DNA from: CALISC01 sp963545195
GTDB lineage: Bacteria; Bacillota_I; Bacilli_A; Acholeplasmatales; Acholeplasmataceae
Length of the DNA stretch: 16,037 bases
NCBI GenBank assembly: GCA_963545195.1
Contig: CAUUIA010000012.1
Span: forward strand, 1-16,037
Reading direction: 5' to 3'
Numbering within the stretch: position 1 is the stretch's first letter; each line of letters opens with the position of its first letter. The translations under genes were made by a program, and so were the position numbers. The notes under the pieces are model-generated. The model was given only the letters and a program-made list of their open reading frames with translations. It had not been told where the DNA came from and made no database searches. Positions 8,535 through 14,872 of this stretch are shown here, piece after piece.

Positions 8535-9489
8535 TTTTTTCGTAGCGGTCAACTATTTTCATGACCAGCGGGTGTCTAACGACGTCCATTGGTTCAAACT
8601 CAATAAAGCGGATATCTGAAATATCGCTAAGCAGTTGTTTAGCCTGAACTAAGCCAGACTGAACTTTTGTTGGTAAGTCAATTTGAGAAATATCGCCAGT
8701 AATTGCCATTTTGGAGTTAAAACCAAGGCGGGTTAAAAACATTTTCATCTGAGAACAAGTGGTGTTTTGAGCCTCGTCTAAAATCACAACTGCGTCTTCT
8801 AAGGTACGTCCACGCATATAGGCAAGTGGTGCGATTTCAATCAAACCTTTTTCAATATAAGAAAGAGTTTTTTCGCGACCTAAAATATCGTAAAGAATAT
8901 CGTAAATCGGCGTTAAGTAAGGGTCAATTTTTTCCTTTAAGTCGCCAGGTAAAAACCCTAGGTTTTCACCGGCTTCTACAACAGGGCGGGTAATTATAAT
9001 TTTTTTAACATTTTCTGCTTTAAGTTCATTTAAAGCATAAGCAACCGCTATAAAGGTTTTTCCAGTTCCAGCAGGTCCGGTTGAAAAAACTAAATCATAT
9101 TTATTTAAAGCCTCAAAGTAAATCAGTTGCGAGTAAGTTTTGGGAAAAAGCTTTTTACCCTTAGCGGTATAACCAATTGGTTTGGTATTTTTATACAGTT
9201 TCTCAAAATTATCAAGGTCGTCTTTTTCAGCTAAATTAGCACAATACGCCAGGTCTCTTTTGGAAAGTACGATGTTAGAACCAACTTTAAAAAGCGAGTT
9301 AAACATTTGCGTAAAAATTACTTTTTCTTGCTCAAAAAAAGCCTTGGTAACAATTGCGTCATTGCTGACTAGAAACTCTCTTTGAAAGTAGTCAGAAATT
9401 GCTTTTAAATTTTTGTAGCTAGCGCCAAAAATATTGACCAAAGCATGGGGATTTTCAATTTTATAAATATATTTTGTCTCTGTGTTCAT
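8524..9489 (-). CDS. phoH: PhoH-family ATPase
   Basis: Cytoplasmic P-loop ATPase of the PhoH/YbeZ family, commonly encoded next to ybeY and linked to RNA metabolism. From ATG 9489 the protein has 321 residues. It shows Walker A GPAGTGKT (138-145), Walker B VVILDEAQNTT, and the family motifs ITRPVVEAGENLGFLPGDL, YMRGRTLEDA and NSKMAITGDISQIDLP. An in-frame TTG one codon upstream is possible but not preferred. The gene heads the long leftward run. Its start codon lies only 8 nt after a consensus -10 box, so the mRNA probably lacks a normal leader and ribosome binding site. Confidence 0.95.
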   Translation of the reverse strand: MNTETKYIYKIENPHALVNIFGASYKNLKAISDYFQREFLVSNDAIVTKAFFEQEKVIFTQMFNSLFKVGSNIVLSKRDLAYCANLAEKDDLDNFEKLYKNTKPIGYTAKGKKLFPKTYSQLIYFEALNKYDLVFSTGPAGTGKTFIAVAYALNELKAENVKKIIITRPVVEAGENLGFLPGDLKEKIDPYLTPIYDILYDILGREKTLSYIEKGLIEIAPLAYMRGRTLEDAVVILDEAQNTTCSQMKMFLTRLGFNSKMAITGDISQIDLPTKVQSGLVQAKQLLSDISDIRFIEFEPMDVVRHPLVMKIVDRYEKNAR

Positions 9490-9497
9490 CAACTAGT

Positions 9498-9506
9498 ATT
9501 ATATCA
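9498..9506 (-). promoter_or_regulatory. Extended -10 promoter of the phoH run
   Basis: On the minus strand the sequence reads TGATATAAT, a consensus -10 box with the extended TGn element. No good -35 hexamer lies 16-18 nt upstream. The expected transcription start, 6-8 nt downstream, falls on the last base or two before the phoH ATG, or on the ATG itself. Confidence 0.75.
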
Positions 9507-9610
9507 TTTGCCCAAGTTCAAATAAAGCAAGACTAATTTGTTTTTCTTAATTTTTTACATTGTTTTTAAAAAGACTTCTTGTCTAAATTTCGGTGCACGA
9601 TATACTAAAA

Positions 9611-9640
9611 AAATAAAAAAACTCCGCTTGCGGAGTTTTT
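9611..9640 (-). terminator. Intrinsic terminator of the Gly/Pro/Arg tRNA operon
   Basis: Minus strand: a stem of AACTCCG paired with CGGAGTT around a short loop, followed by a run of seven T and further T-rich sequence. It lies 19 bp after the encoded CCA end of tRNA-Gly. It separates the tRNA operon from the phoH promoter. Confidence 0.85.
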
Positions 9641-9658
9641 CAAAGAAAGGAGCAAAAA

Positions 9659-9732
9659 TGGAGCAGGTGATGGGAATCGAACCCACATAGCCAGCTTGGA
9701 AGGCTGGAGTTTTACCACTAAACTACACCTAC
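9659..9732 (-). tRNA. tRNA-Gly (anticodon TCC)
   Basis: Full cloverleaf on the minus strand. The acceptor stem GTAGGTG pairs with CACCTGC with one U-G pair, the anticodon stem CCAGC/GCTGG encloses loop CTTCCAA (anticodon TCC, reads GGA and probably all GGN), and the T-arm carries GGTTCGATTCC. The discriminator is T and the CCA tail is encoded (9661-9659). It is last of three tRNAs in the operon. Confidence 0.97.
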
Positions 9733-9735
9733 AAG

Positions 9736-9812
9736 TGGTCGGGAAGACAGGATTTGAACCTGCGACATCTTGGTCCCAAACCAAGCGCTCTACCAAGCTG
9801 AGCCACTTCCCG
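9736..9812 (-). tRNA. tRNA-Pro (anticodon TGG)
   Basis: Cloverleaf on the minus strand with perfect acceptor CGGGAAG/CTTCCCG and anticodon loop TTTGGGA (anticodon TGG, reads CCA and by wobble other CCN codons). The T-arm is CAGGTTCAAATCCTG. Discriminator A and an encoded CCA are present. Only 3 bp separate it from tRNA-Gly. Confidence 0.97.
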
Positions 9813-9818
9813 ATTAGA

Positions 9819-9895
9819 TGGCGTACCCAAGAAGATTCGAACTCCCAACCTTTTGATCCGTAGTCAAATGCTCTATCCAGTTGAGCTATGGGTAC
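9819..9895 (-). tRNA. tRNA-Arg (anticodon ACG)
   Basis: Cloverleaf on the minus strand with perfect acceptor GTACCCA/TGGGTAC. The anticodon stem TTTGA/TCAAA encloses loop CTACGGA, so the anticodon is ACG. Its A34 would be expected to be deaminated to inosine to read CGU/CGC/CGA. Discriminator G and encoded CCA are present. First gene of the three-tRNA operon. Confidence 0.97.
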
Positions 9896-9940
9896 AGGCA
9901 AGAATTTATTAGGTAACCACTTAATAAAATCTACCAAATA

Positions 9941-9969
9941 AGTATAACACTTTCAAAAATAATTTTCAA
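9941..9969 (-). promoter_or_regulatory. Promoter of the Arg-Pro-Gly tRNA operon
   Basis: Minus strand: -35 TTGAAA, an exact 17-nt spacer, then -10 TATACT, about 45 bp upstream of tRNA-Arg. The match to the vegetative sigma consensus is good, and it lies just after the thioesterase stop codon, so the tRNAs do not depend on that gene's transcript. Confidence 0.8.
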
Positions 9970-9979
9970 TTTAGAACGG

Positions 9980-10498
9980 CTAAAAGTCAAAAATTAAAAC
10001 ATCGCTGTTTTTTTCTTTAAACTCAGTTGTGCTTTGCTCACCAATTTGGTGTCCGTTTTTAGAAACAGTATTGATTTTTTGGGGCTCTACAAAGACAAAA
10101 ACACCTTCTGCTTCTGCGCATTTTTCTTGTTTTTCGTTAAAAATCACAGACTTTGCAGAAAAATATTTTTCGTTTATTTTTAGAACTTTAGCCAAGGCGG
10201 TGTGCTGAGAATTTGTAAAAATCGGTTTTAAGAATTTAACTTTTAAACTGCCGGTCATTGCGAGTTTATCAGGAAAATAAGGAATGTACGCACGACATGC
10301 CAGTTCATCTAAAACCGCAGATATTGCACCACCATGGGTAATTCCACTGTAACTTTGGTGAAATTCGGTTGGTGAAAAACTTGAGTAAAGTGTTTTGTTG
10401 CTAAGTTCATATATCTTTAAGTTTAGGTCTGTTGGTCTACTTCCACACACCAAGCAATGCTTAGCATTTGCGAGTTTTTTAAGCAAAGTTTCTTGCAT
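9980..10498 (-). CDS. PaaI-like hotdog-fold thioesterase
   Basis: Likely an acyl-CoA thioesterase of the hotdog superfamily; the substrate cannot be read from the sequence. An N-terminal CLVCG motif (C15, C18) is followed by HQSYSGITHGG (47-57) and AVLDELACRA (61-70). These match the HG-G...LDE motif of PaaI-like proteins, which usually begin with a C-x-x-CG segment. A central strand GSLKVKFLKPI is also typical. The 172 residues include a polar C-terminal tail of about 35 residues past the fold. The ATG has an AGAGGT site 6 nt upstream. The gene stands alone between the tRNA-Lys terminator and the tRNA operon promoter, and I see no convincing promoter of its own. Stop is TAG. Confidence 0.82.
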   Translation of the reverse strand: MQETLLKKLANAKHCLVCGSRPTDLNLKIYELSNKTLYSSFSPTEFHQSYSGITHGGAISAVLDELACRAYIPYFPDKLAMTGSLKVKFLKPIFTNSQHTALAKVLKINEKYFSAKSVIFNEKQEKCAEAEGVFVFVEPQKINTVSKNGHQIGEQSTTEFKEKNSDVLIFDF

Positions 10499-10526
10499 TT
10501 TTACCTCTTTTGATTTGAATTACTTC

Positions 10527-10560
10527 AAAAAAAATCGCTTAAGCGAACTTAAGCGATTTT
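10527..10560 (-). terminator. Strong intrinsic terminator after tRNA-Lys
   Basis: A perfect 13-bp stem (AAAATCGCTTAAG with CTTAAGCGATTTT) closes a TTCG tetraloop on the minus strand and is followed by eight T (4 of stem plus continuing run). It ends transcription coming from tRNA-Lys, and probably also from metK. On the plus strand the same stem lacks a comparable T tract beyond the stem itself. Confidence 0.92.
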
Positions 10561-10578
10561 AAAAATCTTTTTTACCCG

Positions 10579-10653
10579 TACCCGCTTAGGGACTCGAACC
10601 CTAGACCCTCTGATTAAGAGTCAGATGCTCTAACCAAACTGAGCTAAGCGGGC
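10579..10653 (-). tRNA. tRNA-Lys (anticodon CTT)
   Basis: Cloverleaf on the minus strand. The acceptor GCCCGCT pairs with AGCGGGT, with a G-U at position 1:72. The D-arm is TAGCTCAGTTTGGTTAGAGC, the anticodon stem TCTGA/TCAGA encloses loop CTCTTAA (anticodon CTT, reads AAG), and the T-arm is AGGGTTCGAGTCCCT. Discriminator A is followed by CGG, so CCA is not encoded, unlike the three tRNAs at 9659-9895. The tail would have to be added by CCA-adding enzyme. Confidence 0.95.
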
Positions 10654-10662
10654 AGTAAGTTA

Positions 10663-10691
10663 ATTATATTTTAATTATTTTAAATATGCAA
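10663..10691 (-). promoter_or_regulatory. Promoter of tRNA-Lys
   Basis: Minus strand: -35 TTGCAT, 17-nt spacer, -10 TATAAT. The expected start lies only a few nucleotides before the tRNA 5' end. It sits in the 53-bp gap after metK. Confidence 0.75.
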
Positions 10692-10706
10692 ACTATTTAA
10701 AATCGC

Positions 10707-11846
10707 TTATAAAAGTTTTTGAAACAAGGACACTGAATCTAGTTGTTCCCAAGGAAATTCAGGATTGCCAAAATGACCAGAAATGGCGGTTTTTGAGTAA
10801 AGTGGTTGTTTTAAGTTTAATTTTTGAATGATTCCTTTTGGCGAAAGGTCAAAGTTGGCCTTGATAAACTCAAACAATTTTTGTTCAAGTGCTTTGTTAG
10901 CGCCATCGTCTAAAGTAACAAATAAAGAAGTAGGTTGGGCAACTCCAATACAGTAAGAAATTTCAATAGTGGCTCTGTGCGCAAGTCCTGCGGCTACGAT
11001 GTTTTTAGCTAAGTATCTGGCCATATAAGAAGCCGAGCGGTCTACTTTTGAAGGGTCTTTGCCGCTAAACGCACCACCACCATGTGGCGCGGTTCCGCCA
11101 TAGGTGTCTACAATAATTTTGCGACCAGTTAATCCTGAGTCTCCGTGTGGTCCCCCAATTACAAATCTTCCTGTGGCATTGATAAAAATTTGAGTGTTTT
11201 GAGTAATTAAACAAGCAGGAATAATTGCCTTAATTACGTGTTTGTTAATCTGTTTTTTTAACTCGCTTAAGTCAACGTCTGGCTCGTGTTGTGCAGAGAC
11301 TACAATCGCAGTAATTTCTTTAAGTTCACCGCTGTCTGAAAACCTAGCGGTAACCTGGGTTTTGCCGTCTGGTCTTAAGCCTTTGACAATCCCTTGTTTA
11401 CGAACTTCGGTAAGTCGGTGAGATAGTTTGTGTGCGTAGTAAATACAAGGCGGTAAATACTCAGGGGTTGAGTCTTCAGCGTAGCCAAACATGATACCTT
11501 GGTCGCCCGCGCCTTGGTCTTCTTTATCAACTCCAAGCGCGATATCTGGAGATTGGGTTTTGATTTTAACTAAGTACTCTATTTCTTCTGCTGAAAACAG
11601 AAGCTCAGGATCTAAATAGCCAATTTCTTTAATTGCTGCTTTTGCAAGTTCAGCGTAGTCAAATCTATGACTAGCAGTAACCTCACCAAAAATTAAGCAA
11701 AAGTTTGTAGTTAAAGCAACTTCAACTGCGCATCTGGCATTTGGGTCTTTTTTAAGTACAGAGTCTAAGATGTAGTCCGCTATTTTATCGGCAATTTTAT
11801 CAGGATGTCCTTCGCAAACAGATTCTGAGGTAAAATAATAACTCAT
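10707..11846 (-). CDS. metK: S-adenosylmethionine synthetase
   Basis: Makes SAM from methionine and ATP, the methyl donor that TrmK in this window also uses. Signature motifs are GHPDKIADKIAD (13-24), GAGDQGIMFGYA (112-123) and the P-loop-like GGGAFSGKDPSKVDRSASY (256-274). The 379-residue length is within the family range (about 380-400). ATG start with a clear AAAGGAG site 11 nt upstream. It follows the membrane protein gene by 47 bp with no terminator between, so co-transcription from the pgpA promoter is likely. No SAM riboswitch fits in that gap. Confidence 0.98.
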   Translation of the reverse strand: MSYYFTSESVCEGHPDKIADKIADYILDSVLKKDPNARCAVEVALTTNFCLIFGEVTASHRFDYAELAKAAIKEIGYLDPELLFSAEEIEYLVKIKTQSPDIALGVDKEDQGAGDQGIMFGYAEDSTPEYLPPCIYYAHKLSHRLTEVRKQGIVKGLRPDGKTQVTARFSDSGELKEITAIVVSAQHEPDVDLSELKKQINKHVIKAIIPACLITQNTQIFINATGRFVIGGPHGDSGLTGRKIIVDTYGGTAPHGGGAFSGKDPSKVDRSASYMARYLAKNIVAAGLAHRATIEISYCIGVAQPTSLFVTLDDGANKALEQKLFEFIKANFDLSPKGIIQKLNLKQPLYSKTAISGHFGNPEFPWEQLDSVSLFQKLL

Positions 11847-11893
11847 TTTTTAAAATCTCCTTTGTAGTATTTTGTTTATTTATTTTTATTTTG

Positions 11894-13264
11894 CTACTCG
11901 TTATAAAGAGTTTCAAACTGAGTGTGAAAATCAATAAAGCGAGTAAAGATGTCTTCTGGTATAAAGAAACGAAAAGTTTCTTTAAAACGCGCAATTGTTT
12001 CGCTGTGAGAATAGGCAACCTTGTAGGCTGTAGACATTCTCATAATACAGTAAATGTCGGCAGTTAAAATAATTTGTGAAATTGTGGTGTTTTGAATTTG
12101 ATTTTGTTTTTCAATAAAAGTTTTAGAAATTCCAGATTCAAAGGAAGTTCTAACGATTTCTGTGGCTTTTTTGGCAAGTTGAATGCGCTTAGCAATCACT
12201 GCTCCGTTTTGAACTTTGGCGGTCAATTCACTTTGTGGTAGATTTTTTAAAATCTCGTGGTCAAGTAGTGTCGCGAAATTACTTTGGTTATCTAAATACT
12301 GACAATAAGTAACAAGAGTATTTAAGTTAGCAGTAGATAGGCCCATTAGTTCACCCAGACGATTGGCAATTTTGGTTAAAAACTCAAGGTAAGAAGTGTC
12401 CGTTAGGGCTGAGTTTAAAACGACACCAAATAAGTCAGAAGTCAGTGAGATAAACTCATTTTGTAGGCGAGCACGTTGCACTTTTTCGTGAATTCGGTCG
12501 TGTTGAATGGTTTCAGAAATAATAGTCAAGGCCCTTAATACAAGTGAGTACAAAATAAAGACTAGCGACCTTAAAATTACGTCTACAAGTGAGTTTATCA
12601 GGTCTTTGGAATTGGCAAACGAAAACGCATAGAAACGGTTTGTTACAAATATATGCATGATGGTCAAAATACCAAACAGAAACCCTGCACTGTAGGAAAA
12701 CGCTTTTCTGTCTTGATACAGACAAATTATTGTCAAAACTACATAAAAAAGAGAATACGAGAAAGTCTCTAAAACTACAAAGGCCAGAGACTTATTGTAG
12801 TGTAGACCGTTTCTAAAAAACAGTGGACTGATGTTAACCTTCAAGTAAAACAAAGACACCGCGATAAATAAATAAGAAATGATAAAGTACTGAGCGATTT
12901 TTTGCTTATGGATAGCAACATCTCTGTTTTGGTTTGACTCACTTTTTGGCGGTTGAATCATTCTTTTTAACAAAAAGTTAAATACAAACAAGAAAGGAAA
13001 GGTAGCAACAGTTATCGCCCAGTTGACAATTGTGCGGTTTTGCACAACTTTAGGGTCTAGACCTTCTAGTCCTATCTTGCTGACAGAAATGATTAACATC
13101 AACAAAAATAAAAATAGGTTAAATAGAAAAATAATGTTCTTAATTACAGTGTTTCGTCTAGTTAAAACATTTAAGTCATCTGTAATAACAACATTATTTT
13201 CAAAACCAAATAGTTTAGAGAAACTACTGGAAATTAAATTTTTAAATTTTTTGGGTTGTGTCAA
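11894..13264 (-). CDS. Multi-pass membrane protein with a degenerate HD-GYP-like C-terminal domain (function unknown)
   Basis: I do not recognise a named family. Hydrophobic segments lie at about residues 40-60, 81-101, 125-143, 160-183, 190-208 and 226-247, suggesting six membrane helices. A charged helix (251-270) follows, then a cytoplasmic helical domain to residue 456. The end of that domain reads like the tail of HD-GYP/HD-hydrolase proteins: IILTADIYCIMRMSTAY followed by SHSETIARFKET and FIPEDIFTRFIDF, comparable to the usual VADVYDAL...PY...EEA...FDP pattern. The metal-binding HD and HHE motifs are not recognisable (YLDNQ where HDIGK would be expected), so catalysis is doubtful. The start is uncertain: TTG at 13264 has no ribosome binding site. 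Stop is TAG. It lies 33 bp after pgpA and 47 bp before metK. Confidence 0.75.
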   Translation of the reverse strand: MTQPKKFKNLISSSFSKLFGFENNVVITDDLNVLTRRNTVIKNIIFLFNLFLFLLMLIISVSKIGLEGLDPKVVQNRTIVNWAITVATFPFLFVFNFLLKRMIQPPKSESNQNRDVAIHKQKIAQYFIISYLFIAVSLFYLKVNISPLFFRNGLHYNKSLAFVVLETFSYSLFYVVLTIICLYQDRKAFSYSAGFLFGILTIMHIFVTNRFYAFSFANSKDLINSLVDVILRSLVFILYSLVLRALTIISETIQHDRIHEKVQRARLQNEFISLTSDLFGVVLNSALTDTSYLEFLTKIANRLGELMGLSTANLNTLVTYCQYLDNQSNFATLLDHEILKNLPQSELTAKVQNGAVIAKRIQLAKKATEIVRTSFESGISKTFIEKQNQIQNTTISQIILTADIYCIMRMSTAYKVAYSHSETIARFKETFRFFIPEDIFTRFIDFHTQFETLYNE

Positions 13265-13297
13265 GTTGAAAATAAAGACAAAAACAGTTTATGTAAA

Positions 13298-13834
13298 CTA
13301 TTTTTGTTGAGCAAGTACTGAGTTTTCAGTTAAGATTTGCGCAACACGAACGGCAGCAGTGGCAGCAATTGCGCCCACGATATCGTCAAGGAAAGTGTGG
13401 CAAACTCCGTCTTTTTTACCGTCTTCGTTTAGACGGTTAACAAGTCCGTGTTTATTTACGTCAATGTCACCAAAGTTGGTTTTACCAATGGTTCCATACA
13501 TTCCAGAAAGGTCAAGCGCAAAAGTCTCGTCAATTCCAAAAAGTCCAAGGTCTTGTTCAATGATATCTTGAATTGGACCTTCAAGTTGCTTCTTTTCAGC
13601 GGCGATGTCTATAGCAATTCCAAGTTGCACAAAGTGAAACACGTCTCTAAGTGAAAGAATTTTTTCAACAGATTCTGTGCAAAGTTCAAATGGAATGTCT
13701 TTGATGTATTTAGATTGTTGTAGATAAGCGATTTCAGCGATGTCTTTAACAGATACACCTCTTTTGGCAAGAGCAGCGATATTTAGTTTAAGCATTTCTG
13801 GTCTACTAAAAATAATTTGTGGTTTTTTATTCAT
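13298..13834 (-). CDS. pgpA: Phosphatidylglycerophosphatase A family protein (YutG-like)
   Basis: Probably dephosphorylates phosphatidylglycerol-phosphate to phosphatidylglycerol in membrane lipid synthesis. The 178 residues follow the Bacillus YutG layout: an N-terminal helical region with RGVSVKDIAEIAYLQQ (25-40), GLFGIDETFALDLSGMYGTIGKTNFGDID spread over 97-125, and the near-invariant CHTFLDDIVGAIAA (145-158) with the acidic catalytic residues. No obvious membrane helix is visible, as in YutG-type members. The gene name is by family; PgpA function in the YutG branch is less well proven than in E. coli. ATG start after a G-rich ribosome binding site (AGGGGGG). It is divergent from fur and probably first of a pgpA / membrane protein / metK run. 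Confidence 0.88.
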   Translation of the reverse strand: MNKKPQIIFSRPEMLKLNIAALAKRGVSVKDIAEIAYLQQSKYIKDIPFELCTESVEKILSLRDVFHFVQLGIAIDIAAEKKQLEGPIQDIIEQDLGLFGIDETFALDLSGMYGTIGKTNFGDIDVNKHGLVNRLNEDGKKDGVCHTFLDDIVGAIAATAAVRVAQILTENSVLAQQK

Positions 13835-13858
13835 ATTTCCCCCTACATATACTTTTTA

Positions 13859-13867
13859 ATTATAGCA
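13859..13867 (-). promoter_or_regulatory. Extended -10 promoter for pgpA
   Basis: Minus strand reads TGCTATAAT: consensus -10 with the TGn extension, 24 bp upstream of the pgpA ATG. No good -35 is seen. The predicted leader is about 18 nt and includes the G-rich ribosome binding site. Confidence 0.7.
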
Positions 13868-13894
13868 CTCTAAGGCTGATTTTAGGGTTTAAAA

Positions 13895-13903
13895 TGATAT
13901 AAT
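13895..13903 (+). promoter_or_regulatory. Extended -10 promoter for fur-queT
   Basis: Plus strand reads TGATATAAT, again an extended -10 without a recognisable -35. The fur ATG is 23 nt downstream with an AAAAGGAAG site in between. The two divergent -10 boxes are only about 27 bp apart, so one regulator site could affect both. I found no convincing Fur/Zur/PerR box. Confidence 0.72.
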
Positions 13904-13926
13904 TAGTTCAGAAAAAAGGAAGATTT

Positions 13927-14304
13927 ATGCAGTTTACAAAGAAAAGAAAATTAGTTTACGATATTTTAAAAGAACTTGCCAAACCTGCTTCAGTTGAGCA
14001 AATTTACGCTAAACTTTTGGAGTTTGACATTAATATCTCCACAATTTATCGTGCTCTCGATTTTCTTACTCAAAACAAGTTAGTTGAACACATTATGCTT
14101 GAAAAAACTGCGTATTTTTTTGTAAAAAAAGACAAACACACCCACTACATGATTTGCGAAAAATGTCAAAACATGTTAGAAATAGACTGCAAAGTTCTGA
14201 ATTTAATTAAAGATGCGATAGAACTGCAAAACTTTACTCCAAAAAGTCATGAACTCACAGTTTATGGGTATTGCTCTAAGTGTAGTTTAAAAGTCAATCA
14301 GTAA
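13927..14304 (+). CDS. fur: Fur-family metal-responsive transcription regulator
   Basis: DNA-binding repressor of the Fur/Zur/PerR superfamily. A winged-helix domain (about 1-60) contains the recognition helix region ISTIYRALDFL. The dimerisation domain has the HTHYMICEKC motif (H71, H73, C77, C80) and a C-terminal CSKC (C116, C119) that together form the structural zinc site. With 125 residues it is shorter than typical members (about 140-150), mainly at the N-terminus. Which metal or signal it senses cannot be decided; a His in the N-terminal domain that serves as a metal ligand in PerR is not evident. The neighbour queT does not itself indicate metal regulation. The gene symbol is family-level. 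Confidence 0.88.
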   Translation: MQFTKKRKLVYDILKELAKPASVEQIYAKLLEFDINISTIYRALDFLTQNKLVEHIMLEKTAYFFVKKDKHTHYMICEKCQNMLEIDCKVLNLIKDAIELQNFTPKSHELTVYGYCSKCSLKVNQ

Positions 14305-14324
14305 GTTTTTTAAAAACTTTAAAA

Positions 14325-14362
14325 TGCTGTATTCCAGAACACCAGCAAAATAAAAACAGGAA
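14325..14362 (+). promoter_or_regulatory. preQ1-I-type riboswitch overlapping the queT ribosome binding site
   Basis: A 38-nt H-type pseudoknot can be drawn. P1 pairs TGCTG (14325-14329) with CAGCA (14343-14347). P2 pairs TTCC (14332-14335) with GGAA (14359-14362). An A-rich connector (AAATAAAAACA) lies between. T14330 directly after P1 and C14342 directly before the P1 3' strand sit where the ligand-contacting U and the preQ1-pairing C are in known preQ1-I aptamers, and the A before P2's 3' strand matches the third contact. GGAA is also the ribosome binding site just before the ATG, so ligand binding would shut off queT translation. Class assignment is from hand folding. Confidence 0.82.
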
Positions 14363-14851
14363 ATGAATAAACAAAAAAAATATTTAAAACTTTTAACTGT
14401 AAACGCAGCAATTGCTGCTATTTATTTTGTTCTAACTGTGTTGTTAGAACCTTTTTCTTATGGACAAATTCAGTTTAGAATAAGCGAAATTTTAATGGTC
14501 TTGGTGTTAATTAACTTCAAAGTAGCACCAGGTATAGTCTTGGGATGTTTTACAGCTAACTTGTTTAGCCCTTTTGGGATTTGGGATGTAATTTTTGGAA
14601 CACTTGCCACAGTTATTTGCCTGATATTGATGTTTGCACTTAGGAAAAATATATTTATTGCTCTACTCGCTCCGACTATAGTTGGTAGTGCTATAGTGGC
14701 TGTGATGCTTAATTTAATTTTAGGCCTACCTTTTCTTGAAACATTTATTTATGTAGCTGTAGGAGAAGGCTGTGTTCTTTATTTAATTGGTGTACCTTTT
14801 TATTATTTAGTACAAAAAAATGAAATCTGCGAAACATTAAATTCGCTTTAA
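14363..14851 (+). CDS. queT: QueT-type queuosine precursor transporter (ECF S component)
   Basis: Membrane substrate-binding subunit of an energy-coupling-factor importer for a queuosine precursor. The 162 residues are mostly hydrophobic, with about five membrane segments (roughly 14-34, 43-65, 70-90, 95-118, 125-152). The QueT/COG4708 hallmark QIQFRISEILMVLVLINF is present at 36-53, followed by APGIVLGCFTANLFSPFGIWD. The ECF ATPase and transmembrane subunits it needs are not in this window. The ATG lies directly after GGAA, an unusually short ribosome-binding-site spacing, and that site forms part of the upstream pseudoknot. It is 58 bp downstream of fur, and its end lies 21 bp from the CRISPR array with no terminator seen. 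Confidence 0.93.
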   Translation: MNKQKKYLKLLTVNAAIAAIYFVLTVLLEPFSYGQIQFRISEILMVLVLINFKVAPGIVLGCFTANLFSPFGIWDVIFGTLATVICLILMFALRKNIFIALLAPTIVGSAIVAVMLNLILGLPFLETFIYVAVGEGCVLYLIGVPFYYLVQKNEICETLNSL

Positions 14852-14872
14852 AATATTACTTTTAAATGGTTT

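Noticed and set aside
8535..8552. Longer YbeY from an upstream TTG
   Set aside because: No ribosome binding site, deeper overlap with phoH, and the extra residues are not family-like; the ATG at 8534 fits better.
9572..9584. Second small terminator-like hairpin (AGAC/GTCT followed by T) upstream of phoH
   Set aside because: Only 4 bp of stem, and a convincing terminator already lies upstream at 9611-9640.
9605..9937. Open frame of about 110 codons across the tRNA cluster
   Set aside because: It is an accidental frame through three well-formed tRNA genes and their terminator.
11847..11893. SAM riboswitch before metK
   Set aside because: The gap is only 47 bp and A/T-rich with no stem structure; too short for known SAM aptamers.
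14303..14318. A/T hairpin after fur as a terminator
   Set aside because: The stem is almost all A-T, has no T tract after it, and queT has no promoter of its own that I can see.
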